Below are positions 34,421 to 40,313 of a DNA stretch of 40,313 nt, one piece after another (positions within the stretch are counted from its first letter, which is position 1; each line of letters starts with the position of its first letter). The position numbers were made by a program, and so were the translations under genes. A model generated the notes under the pieces. That model saw nothing but the letters and a program-made list of their open reading frames with translations, was not told where the DNA came from and did no database searches. Source of the stretch: a bacterium (lineage in GTDB: Bacteria > Bacteroidota > Bacteroidia > Bacteroidales > Bacteroidaceae); NCBI GenBank assembly GCA_004559785.1, contig SFXD01000006.1:1-40313 (forward strand), read 5' to 3'.

Positions 34421-36667
34421 TCAGTCGGTCAGTTTCACGAACGTGTCGTCACGCTTCTCTATCAGCCCGTTGTCTCTCCATCGGAAGATGATGCTTTTCA
34501 CTGGCGAGCGTATGCCCTGTGCCTGGGCAGCCTTCTTCAGGTCGTCTGCCGAGAAGGTATCGCCCATGGAGCCGAAGAGCGAGGGGTAGTTCCTGGCTTT
34601 GGGCATCTCGAGCAGGCTGGCTTCCCGGTTCACCTTCGAAGAATAGCGTTGCAGCAGCCCGTCGAGTACGGTGTCAGCCACCCACAGCGCAAACTCCGTG
34701 GTATATCCCCTCTGCTGCCATCCCATGGGGTCTCCCCACAGGAAGGCTGCCACCATCCCTGCCCTGAAGCCGGTCAGTGCCGCCCTGCGCATGAACTGGT
34801 CGCGTGCATAGTCGTTGTCGCGTATTGCCGTCAGCCTCTGGGCTTCTATCCACTGCTTCACGGCCTCGTTCAGCCACGGGAGGTCCAGCACGTGTTCGGG
34901 CAGCACGTTGCCGTATTGGTCCCGGCTTATGGCCATCAGGCAGTCCACCTTTGTCTCTATGGTCTGCCTCTGGGTTTCTTCCATGGGGGTGCATGTCGGC
35001 ATGGGCTTGCCGAACTGCGAGGGCAGTTCCACCATGATGCACCGTGTGACGAGTCCGTTTTCCACGTCGGGGAAGGCGCGTGCCATGGCTCCGGGTGTGC
35101 CGAGCGTGAGCATGTTGTAGCGCATCTTGCACATTCCCGAGAAAGAGGTGTCGCTCTTGAAGTCCTGCCCGTAGCGTCCTCCGTCGCCGTCCTGTGCCAC
35201 GCGGTAGATGTCGCTCTTCTCCGCCCATAGGCCGAGATTGTTGGAGTTGGTCAGGGTGTCCGCCTCCGGCGTTATGCTCACCAGGTGCAGGCCCCGTGCC
35301 TGCGACATGCGCTTCATGAGCTGTGCGACCGACACCTTGGTGGGTACCTCCTGTATTATGGGCCTGGGCTCCTCCAGTTTCACCTTCTGTCTTTTCTGCT
35401 GCATCATCTGTCTCTTGTGTTCCATCTCCCGTCCTCTGCCTTCCTCGTCCTTCTCGCGTATCTTTGCCAGGCAGATGTCGGGTATGCGCAGCAGCAGGCT
35501 CTTGCCGCTTGCGGCCGGTGCCGTGACGTTGACTATGAAGGACGGTGCCTGCATCTCGCCGTCTACGTATCTCGCCCTGAGCCTGCTGCCCAGTGCGCCG
35601 CATATCGGCAGGCAAGCCATGGCAGAGGCAGGCTTGAAGTCCTCGGGTGCCGTCTGCACGAACTCCCTGACGAGCGGTGGCAGGTGGCTCTCGTCCGGCA
35701 TGGCGATGCCTGTTCCGCCCTTGTCCTCGTCGGTAGCCGTGTGTCCGTCGTGGAGCCTCGTTTCCGGGGCTATGCCGAGGCTGTCCAGCACCCTGTACAT
35801 AGCGTATGGCAGCCTCTCGGTGCGAGCCGACTTGCATGCCGACTCGCAGCACGAGCGCACCTCCCTTTCGTCCAGGCCGAAGCGTGGGCAGATGCGGTAG
35901 ATGAGGTCGGGGTTGCGGTCGGTGATATTGGCCAGGTTCCTGCATATCAGGTAGAGCCTGTTGTTGCGCTCGCCCTCGTAAGGCTGTCCGCCCGTCTCCT
36001 CCACGAGCCTGTCCACGATTACGGAATATGGTACGTTGCGGAACGACGGGACTGCGCCGTCCTCCGTCCTGGCCTCCGTCTCGACGGGGGTGGGTCCGGG
36101 ACTTGCCTCACGTGCCGTCCCTGCCAGTTCCTGGCATGGGTTGCCCGGCACGACGGAAGGGGTGTCGGAGAACACCCTGGGGTCGTAGTGGTAGAAGTAG
36201 GACTTGGGCGCGAGGAAGGACAGGCGTGCCATGTCGTGAGTGCAGGCATCGTGCTCCACCCCTATCTCCCGTGAGAGCCATGCCTGGTTGGCGGCTATGG
36301 AGTCTAGTCCGTTGCGGCAGCGTGCCACGATGCGCAGTCCATGCGTGGAGGGTGTCATGTGTACGATGTAGATGCCCAGTTCGGGGATGCGCCCTTTCAG
36401 CGACTCGAAGGTTGCCTTCGGGTCGTCTATGTGGTCGATGTCCAGGGCGAACAGTCCCGACGGGCAGGCGTTCTGGTTGGAGCGACGCCTCCCGTTGAAA
36501 GCCGCCTGCCAGCAGGCTGCGGGCAGTTCACGCTTGAGTTCGGTGCGCCCTGCGGCTATCTGGTTGCATAGGGTCCATGTGCGGGGACTGGCAATCGCTT
36601 GCTCGAACGTCTCGCGTGTCAGCGGGACGGGGAGCTTGGTACAGTGGGAACAATAGTCGAATTTCAT
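34421..36667 (-). CDS. Primase-polymerase (VirE_N/BT4734-like) and DUF3987 ATPase fusion
   Basis: The 748-residue protein combines three parts. Residues 1-175 are a BT4734/VirE_N-type domain with the archaeo-eukaryotic primase pattern: ALDIDHID (Asp76, Asp78), STHGLRIV (His109) and HDMARLSF (Asp145, Arg148). A helical PriCT-like region follows (about 212-300). From about 328 is a DUF3987 domain with a Walker A-like AASGKS (385-390), a coiled-coil Lys/Arg-rich insertion (about 405-440) and conserved GDGGRYGQDFKSDTSFSG-type residues. Such proteins are likely replicative primase-helicases of mobile elements. A CxxC (Cys6, Cys9) near the N-terminus may bind zinc. It heads the minus-strand operon to DUF5675, the lipoprotein and the M15 peptidase, and faces an AT-rich 370-base divergent region. 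Confidence 0.85.
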   Translation of the reverse strand: MKFDYCSHCTKLPVPLTRETFEQAIASPRTWTLCNQIAAGRTELKRELPAACWQAAFNGRRRSNQNACPSGLFALDIDHIDDPKATFESLKGRIPELGIYIVHMTPSTHGLRIVARCRNGLDSIAANQAWLSREIGVEHDACTHDMARLSFLAPKSYFYHYDPRVFSDTPSVVPGNPCQELAGTAREASPGPTPVETEARTEDGAVPSFRNVPYSVIVDRLVEETGGQPYEGERNNRLYLICRNLANITDRNPDLIYRICPRFGLDEREVRSCCESACKSARTERLPYAMYRVLDSLGIAPETRLHDGHTATDEDKGGTGIAMPDESHLPPLVREFVQTAPEDFKPASAMACLPICGALGSRLRARYVDGEMQAPSFIVNVTAPAASGKSLLLRIPDICLAKIREKDEEGRGREMEHKRQMMQQKRQKVKLEEPRPIIQEVPTKVSVAQLMKRMSQARGLHLVSITPEADTLTNSNNLGLWAEKSDIYRVAQDGDGGRYGQDFKSDTSFSGMCKMRYNMLTLGTPGAMARAFPDVENGLVTRCIMVELPSQFGKPMPTCTPMEETQRQTIETKVDCLMAISRDQYGNVLPEHVLDLPWLNEAVKQWIEAQRLTAIRDNDYARDQFMRRAALTGFRAGMVAAFLWGDPMGWQQRGYTTEFALWVADTVLDGLLQRYSSKVNREASLLEMPKARNYPSLFGSMGDTFSADDLKKAAQAQGIRSPVKSIIFRWRDNGLIEKRDDTFVKLTD

Positions 36668-37036
36668 GTCCTTTGTCTTTTTTTCGTTGGTTTAACAATC
36701 TCTTTGTCGTATCTCGCCGCAAAGGACGGCAAACTCAGGAACCTTGCAAGAACCCGTCCCGACAAACTGGGTCCGCCCCTTTCGGTTCATGCCGTCTCAG
36801 CCTTGGGTAATGCTTGTAATGCAGCCCGTTGGCATGTCGTGCAGGTTATCCTGCCAGCCAGGGCGATGAACTGGCGTAGCCGCCATTGGGTTCGCCTCCC
36901 GGAGCAAAAAAGTTTGCCTCGGACAGGAAAAAAAGCGAGCATAATGTTGCATGCTATTGGAAAAAGACATAACTTTGCAATAACAAACGTGAACACTTTT
37001 TTACCGAATTATTAACCTTTTTAACGACAATCGACT
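36668..37036. other. Divergent intergenic region of the island
   Basis: No gene is supported. The plus-strand promoter for the 466-residue gene is clear (TTG 36947-36949, TAACTTTG 36970-36977). For the minus-strand primase gene a CCTTTG-type box is visible near 36720, but it departs from consensus. The GTGTAACC motif found further right is not present here. Confidence 0.5.
36947..36977 (+). promoter_or_regulatory. Promoter of the 466-residue gene
   Basis: TTG at 36947-36949 and TAACTTTG at 36970-36977 are 20 bases apart; the leader to the ATG at 37037 is about 53 bases. Confidence 0.65.
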
Positions 37037-38437
37037 ATGGAAAACATGACAAGCAAACACATGGACAGTAGGCAGGAGAAGGAGTCCCTGCTCGTGGAAT
37101 CATTTGAGAGCATGGAAGTTACGCTGCTGGCGTATCAGACGTCCCCGAACAGGGTGGTGTGCAATTCGCTGATGATGGCAATGTGCCGCGAATGTGCAAT
37201 CCTGTGCGAGAAGATTCACAGGATGGGCAAACGCTGGAAGGTTTACCTGCCGCTGAAGGAAGGGGTGGAGGTCAGCTTCGAGGACTTGCGGGATAGGGTG
37301 CTGGAATGGCAGAAGGAATTCCTCGACCCCAAGGCCGGGGAGCAGAGCATGGCATTCTGCCACGACCTCGCGGACTACGAGTTTCCCCCGTTGGGCGAGA
37401 CTGCCGACGAAGACACGGTGAGGAAGTTCTGCTGCTTCATGGACGAGGTGCTCAAATCCGACGTACCCCCCGGGCTGGAGGAGATGGTGCTGGAGAAGAA
37501 CGAATTCGGCAGCATGCTCGCTCCCCGTATCGAAGACGGCGAACTGGCTTCCGTGCTGGCAGGCCTGCTTGGCAGGCTGGCGGGCGAACTCTCGACAATA
37601 GTGTCCATCTTCTCCGGCGAAATCTCGGCGAACCAGTTTATATGGCTCGCGCGCAGGCTCTACATAAGGCATTGCCAGAAGGAAGTGGAAGAGGGATGTG
37701 CAGAGGTGATGCAGGCGCGAAACTTCTGGCCCGAAAGGCGGTGGAGGGAGCATGCCAGGGAGATGAAGGACAGGCTGAGGATGAAGCTCGCATCCCTTAC
37801 CGAGGGCAACGAACTGGGAGAGTACATCGACATCTACTACCCCGACATCTTCGGGGATGCCTGCTTCGGCCAGTATATCTTCAAGAACAGGCGCACCCTA
37901 TCGCTGGATACCATGGTGACCATCGTGAAGCACTGCCAGATGATAAAGAAAATCAACGAACTGCTCGACCCCAGAGGGGCTGAAAGGAAGAGGAAGGAGG
38001 CCTTGGTCGGGAGGGCTCTCCCAGACGAGGAGAAGGCCATGGTGGCAAGTCTGGAGTCGCTGGCGGAGTCCGACAAGTGGCGCGGCGGTGCAACGACGGA
38101 CTCCATCAGGCTCGGCATCAACCGTATGCTGGGCGTGGGCTTCATGCTGGAGCCAAGGATGCTGCAGCTGAGCGACAACCTGTGGAGCCTGCTCAAGCAC
38201 CGCAGGGGCTGCGATGCCGACAAGAGCCTGCGCATCACGTGGCTGAACATCATCGGATGGTGCATTGAGGAGGGGCTCATCTCCGGAGGCGGCCCCGAAC
38301 TGTACGGGCACTTCTTCCCCCGGCAGGCATGCGACGGGATGCATACGGACGAGTACAAGGCTATCGACAAGGGACGCCATTGCGAGCCTAAGGCATTTGC
38401 CGCCGTGGTGCCGCTGCTGAAGGAATATCTCAAGTAG
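37037..38437 (+). CDS. Unrecognised 466-residue protein of the island
   Basis: I do not recognise a domain. The protein is soluble, rich in charged residues and predicted mostly helical, with no signal peptide or membrane segment. Cys residues cluster near the N-terminus (about residues 52-65 and near 130), and there is a paired-helix pattern through the middle. Its C-terminal half contains DKSLRITWLNIIGWCIEEGLIS, reminiscent of a winged-helix-like surface, but that is only an impression. It has its own promoter, faces the primase operon, and is directly followed by the inverted-repeat array and the HU-like gene, so a role in replication, copy control or DNA packaging of the element is possible. 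Codon use matches the neighbours. Confidence 0.75.
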   Translation: MENMTSKHMDSRQEKESLLVESFESMEVTLLAYQTSPNRVVCNSLMMAMCRECAILCEKIHRMGKRWKVYLPLKEGVEVSFEDLRDRVLEWQKEFLDPKAGEQSMAFCHDLADYEFPPLGETADEDTVRKFCCFMDEVLKSDVPPGLEEMVLEKNEFGSMLAPRIEDGELASVLAGLLGRLAGELSTIVSIFSGEISANQFIWLARRLYIRHCQKEVEEGCAEVMQARNFWPERRWREHAREMKDRLRMKLASLTEGNELGEYIDIYYPDIFGDACFGQYIFKNRRTLSLDTMVTIVKHCQMIKKINELLDPRGAERKRKEALVGRALPDEEKAMVASLESLAESDKWRGGATTDSIRLGINRMLGVGFMLEPRMLQLSDNLWSLLKHRRGCDADKSLRITWLNIIGWCIEEGLISGGGPELYGHFFPRQACDGMHTDEYKAIDKGRHCEPKAFAAVVPLLKEYLK

Positions 38438-38452
38438 CAAGACACCGGTCGC

Positions 38453-38630
38453 GGTTACACGGTTACACGGTTACACGGGGGTGTTTTTGTAACCCTCCGT
38501 GCTGATACAATGGGCATTCTATATGCAAAATAAATAATTATTTATTTTGCATATAGAATGAGGTGCTCATTTCAGGGGGAAAATACACAAATGCAACATA
38601 CCCCCGTGTAACCGTGTAACCCGTGTAACC
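38453..38630. repeat. Large nested inverted repeat of GTGTAACC octamers
   Basis: The left arm (38453-38482) consists of three tandem octamers plus five G residues and a T. The right arm (38600-38630) is its reverse complement with one extra C. The 46-bp palindrome lies inside. The whole could extrude as a cruciform or fold as single-stranded DNA. Confidence 0.85.
38515..38560. repeat. Perfect 46-bp palindrome
   Basis: Two 23-base halves are exact reverse complements with no spacer. The core is AT-rich (AATAAATAATTATTTATT) and each end carries CATTCTATATGC. It could be a dimeric protein binding site or an origin-type DNA-unwinding hairpin. Confidence 0.9.
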
Positions 38631-38664
38631 AGTTCGGAGTCCGCAGGGGGGTGTAATTTTTTCC

Positions 38665-38694
38665 CTCCCGAGGAAAATATATTTTCCTCGGGAG
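38665..38694. repeat. Perfect 30-bp palindrome
   Basis: The halves CTCCCGAGGAAAATA and TATTTTCCTCGGGAG meet without a spacer. As RNA it would form a strong stem; a T-rich run lies on its left side (38655-38663), so leftward termination is one reading. Confidence 0.85.
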
Positions 38695-38763
38695 AAAAGT
38701 GGATTTTCCTCCCGTGCCGCATAGAAATTCATTTTCCGTGGTTGTAAGGCACGTGTAACCAAG

Positions 38764-38805
38764 AGCCCCCCGTCCGTGTAACCGTCCGTATAACCGTGAG
38801 GGGCT
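38764..38805 (+). repeat. Short inverted repeat enclosing two octamers
   Basis: Arms AGCCCC (38764-38769) and GGGGCT (38800-38805) enclose a 12-base direct repeat, GTCCGTGTAACC then GTCCGTATAACC. It could be a weak terminator or part of the octamer array. Confidence 0.4.
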
Positions 38806-38852
38806 GTTTCGTGTAACCCCCGGACAAGCCGCGCCGACATCCCGGACAACTA

Positions 38853-38883
38853 TTGCGGGAGTGGGAAAAACGCCGTACCTTTG
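38853..38883 (+). promoter_or_regulatory. Promoter of the HU-like gene
   Basis: TTG at 38853-38855 and TACCTTTG at 38876-38883 are 20 bases apart. The transcript would start near 38890. The last octamer of the array lies about 35 bases upstream of the -33 element, so a protein bound to the array could control this promoter. Confidence 0.65.
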
Positions 38884-39003
38884 CATCAGACAAAATCACA
38901 GGGGAGAGGACGGAGGCGGGAGACTTCCATGGCCAAGCCTCCTCAAGCCTGAGAGGATGTCGGGTAAACATAATCAATCAACCATTAAAAAAACATTTAA
39001 GCT

Positions 39004-39066
39004 ATGTCTATCAAAGTAAAAGCATTCGAGCGCAACGTATCGTTCGACAAGAGTATGGAAAAGTAG
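39004..39066 (+). pseudogene. 5' fragment of the HU-like gene ending in an in-frame amber codon
   Basis: Twenty codons starting at the first ATG after the promoter end in TAG (39064-39066). The reading frame then continues without interruption into the HU-like protein. The fragment (MSIKVKAFERNVSF...) matches the usual N-terminal beginning of Bacteroidales HU-like proteins. TAG differs by one base from TAC/TAT and TGG, so a point mutation or a sequencing error is likely. Confidence 0.6.
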
Positions 39067-39075
39067 GCTTACGTC

Positions 39076-39546
39076 ATGCAGCCAGTCCTCTACAGCAAGC
39101 TCACCGAGAGTAAGGTAATCCAGGAAGCCTCCCTTCGCAGCGGGATGAGCAAAGGCTCGATCGGCGCGGCTTGGGATGCCATAGGCGACGTCATCAAGGT
39201 CTGGGCCACGGAGGGCCACTCCGTTCCCGTGCCGGGACTGGGCACCATGCGCTTCGGCCTGCGCGCCGCCTCCGTAGGGGACGTGAACATGGTCAGCTCC
39301 GACCTCATCACCGCACGCAGGGTGATATTCACCCCAAATACCGAAATCAAGGACGAACTGGCACGAACCCCGGTCAGCATCACCTGCTACGACCGCTACG
39401 GCAATATCGTGAAGCAGGTGAACTCCGACGACAACGGGGCTGTGGAAGACCCTTCTGACAAGCCCTCGGACGAAGGCGGCACCAACCAGGTGCCCGGCGA
39501 AGGTGACGGCGGCAGCGAAGGTGATGGCGACGTCAGCCTGGGGTAG
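39076..39546 (+). CDS. HU-like DNA-binding protein, probably N-truncated
   Basis: From the ATG at 39076 this gives 156 residues with the fold of IHF/HU-type proteins of Bacteroidales: KVIQEASLRSGMSKGSIGAAWDAIGDVIKVW (helical bundle) followed by HSVPVPGLGTMRFGLRA and RRVIFTPNTEIKDEL (beta arms). A Gly/Asp/Glu-rich acidic tail completes it (about 120-156). HU-like proteins bend DNA and organise nucleoprotein complexes. With the 20-codon fragment upstream (39004-39066, interrupted by TAG) the full gene would encode 180 residues and include the first beta strand and helix start. Translation may start at 39076, or the gene may be inactive. It lies directly downstream of the octamer array, which its product might bind. 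Confidence 0.72.
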   Translation: MQPVLYSKLTESKVIQEASLRSGMSKGSIGAAWDAIGDVIKVWATEGHSVPVPGLGTMRFGLRAASVGDVNMVSSDLITARRVIFTPNTEIKDELARTPVSITCYDRYGNIVKQVNSDDNGAVEDPSDKPSDEGGTNQVPGEGDGGSEGDGDVSLG

Positions 39547-39621
39547 AACGAGGTGGGGAGGGGGGTGCCTTCCTCCCCACTTCCTGACTCCACTCTTCGG
39601 TAACCTTCAAGATGATGTGCC

Positions 39622-39873
39622 ATGACAACGTTTCGCATCACGCTATCGCTCTCCCTGACCCTCATTCTGTGCGGTTTCCTATGCCCGCCCATGGGTGTTA
39701 TCGACGACAGCGTCCTCACTGCAACGGGACTCCTGCTGGCCTTCGCCACGCTCGACCGACTGCCACTCCTGCTGGAGACCTTCGCCAAGAGCGGTAAGGT
39801 CATACAACTGAGGAAGGGGGACCTTACCATATCAGCATCAAATGACCCCGCGGGGGAAAGTCCACCGACATGA
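39622..39873 (+). CDS. Small two-helix membrane protein, holin-like
   Basis: The 83-residue protein has two hydrophobic helices (about 5-24 and 31-52) joined by a short turn with Pro and Gly, then a hydrophilic C-terminus with several charged residues. Small size and two membrane spans are the features of class II holins, which time phage lysis. No family is recognised. It follows the HU-like gene by 75 bases and ends before a strong hairpin. A role in lysis with the M15 peptidase and the spanin-like lipoprotein on the other strand is inference; a small hypothetical membrane protein is the fallback. Confidence 0.5.
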   Translation: MTTFRITLSLSLTLILCGFLCPPMGVIDDSVLTATGLLLAFATLDRLPLLLETFAKSGKVIQLRKGDLTISASNDPAGESPPT

Positions 39874-39906
39874 ACACTCCCAAAACAGACGTTCGTGTAA
39901 ACAAGA

Positions 39907-39939
39907 GACGAGGTTTGCCTATATTTGGCAAACCTCGTC
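39907..39939. terminator. Bidirectional terminator, 13-bp stem
   Basis: Arms 39907-39919 and 39927-39939 pair perfectly around a 7-base loop. It lies between the convergent small membrane protein gene and the partial transposase-like gene. Confidence 0.75.
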
Positions 39940-39973
39940 GTTATGTACGCCCGGAACAATACTTGCTCCGTGA

Positions 39974-40313
39974 TTATATTCGTTGTATTTCTTCCATTGG
40001 CAGCCTGGTTATCGCCGCTATCTGCTCTTCGGGGACACCTGCCGACTTCATCGTCTTGGCGGACACCAACAGAGCCTCACGCTGTTCCTTGAGTTGTGCC
40101 GACTGCTCTTCGAGTTGTGCATTTTGTTCTGCTATCCTTTTGTCTCGGTTCATGATGGCAGTGTCCCGGGTCTCAATGGCAGAGAAATACTCGTCCTCCA
40201 CGTTCATGTCCTGACGCAATTTGCTGTCTGATGCAGCTATGAGGAGCCGATGGAGGATGTGCTGCATCTCAGCGTCCCCATCGTATGCCGCCTCGTCTAT
40301 GTTCAGCACCTGT
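39974..40313 (-). CDS. C-terminal part of an Rpn/PD-(D/E)XK nuclease-transposase family protein (partial)
   Basis: Only the last 112 or so residues are in the window; the frame runs off the right edge, so the nuclease domain itself is not visible. The sequence has a coiled-coil stretch (TRDTAIMNRDKRIAEQNAQLEEQ..., about residues 48-80) with heptad-like EQ repeats. It ends with AKTMKSAGVPEEQIAAITRLPMEEI. This tail, where a helix follows the pattern xGVPxExIAxxTGLxxEEI, is typical of Bacteroidales Rpn family (recombination-promoting nuclease/putative transposase) proteins. Assignment rests on the tail alone. Confidence 0.6.
   Translation of the reverse strand, partial: QVLNIDEAAYDGDAEMQHILHRLLIAASDSKLRQDMNVEDEYFSAIETRDTAIMNRDKRIAEQNAQLEEQSAQLKEQREALLVSAKTMKSAGVPEEQIAAITRLPMEEIQRI

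Larger units (their letters stand above)
38438..39003. other. Non-coding block with iteron-like repeats, palindromes and promoter
   Basis: This 566-base stretch carries no convincing gene. It holds nine exact copies of the octamer GTGTAACC. Three are on the minus strand (38453-38476, tandem without spacers). Six are on the plus strand (38606-38613, 38614-38621, 38623-38630, 38753-38760, 38776-38783 and 38811-38818). One near copy is at 38788-38795. A perfect 46-bp palindrome lies at 38515-38560, between the two tandem groups, and a perfect 30-bp palindrome at 38665-38694. The block ends in a promoter (38853-38883) and a leader of about 110 bases for the HU-like gene. It looks like a replication origin or a nucleoprotein regulatory site. 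Confidence 0.8.

Noticed and set aside
34421..36667. VirE2-type Agrobacterium virulence protein
   Set aside because: The VirE_N name is historical. The visible motifs are of primase-polymerase type and the protein is fused to DUF3987.
38453..38818. CRISPR array
   Set aside because: Repeats are only 8 bases, occur in both orientations and have no regular spacers; no cas gene is present.
39064..39066. Amber codon recoded as an amino acid, as in some phages
   Set aside because: Neighbouring genes, including the 466-residue gene and the HU-like gene itself, end in TAG.

Overview
The window looks like a chromosomal segment of a Bacteroidales bacterium, most likely Prevotellaceae or a close relative. 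Three things point there. Promoters follow the Bacteroidetes form (a -7 box TAnnTTTG, often with TTG or TTTG about 20 bases upstream). Start codons lack obvious Shine-Dalgarno motifs. The gene content is typical: a TonB receptor with a carboxypeptidase-regulatory-like N-terminal domain, a GH2/DUF4982-type enzyme, a DUF1343/NamZ protein, a type-IX-secretion-like C-terminus, the order rimP-nusA-infB-cvpA-sufBCD, and a VirE_N/DUF3987 protein. Genus assignment is inference.

Left part (1-9.3 kb, all on the minus strand): a C-terminally truncated IS110-family transposase; an operon of a TonB-dependent receptor, a beta-helix-like lipoprotein and a secreted purple-acid-type metallophosphatase; and a secreted family 2 glycoside hydrolase. 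From 9.6 to 11.5 kb there is an orphan Vsr-type endonuclease converging on a DUF1343/NamZ muramidase. Two identical tRNA-Asn(GUU) genes follow, divergent from a PfkB-family sugar/nucleoside kinase.

Core part (12.9-32.7 kb): a secreted GH93-like beta-propeller enzyme with a CBM9-like domain, overlapping an S41 C-terminal processing peptidase; then rimP-nusA-infB (translation and transcription), cvpA, and the SUF iron-sulfur cluster genes sufB-sufC-sufD. A queH gene on the opposite strand separates these from sufS-rnhB. An operon gpmI-ung-DUF3109 follows, closed by a strong bidirectional terminator, and then a Tat-type FAD oxidoreductase on the minus strand.

Right part (32.8-40.3 kb): an accessory island with the look of a small replicon or phage satellite. 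A minus-strand operon runs from a primase-polymerase/DUF3987 ATPase fusion through a DUF5675 protein and a lipoprotein with a C-terminal membrane anchor (unimolecular-spanin architecture) to an M15 peptidase of endolysin type. Divergent from it are an unrecognised 466-residue gene, a 0.57-kb non-coding block, an HU-like DNA-binding gene whose 5' end carries an in-frame amber codon, and a small two-helix membrane protein of holin-like design. The non-coding block holds nine exact copies of GTGTAACC in both orientations, nested around a perfect 46-bp palindrome, plus a second perfect 30-bp palindrome. No capsid, tail, terminase or integrase gene is visible. The block together with the primase-helicase gene is the best candidate in this window for an undescribed system: a putative origin with its replication protein, linked to lysis-type genes. 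The window ends inside an Rpn/PD-(D/E)XK transposase-like gene.
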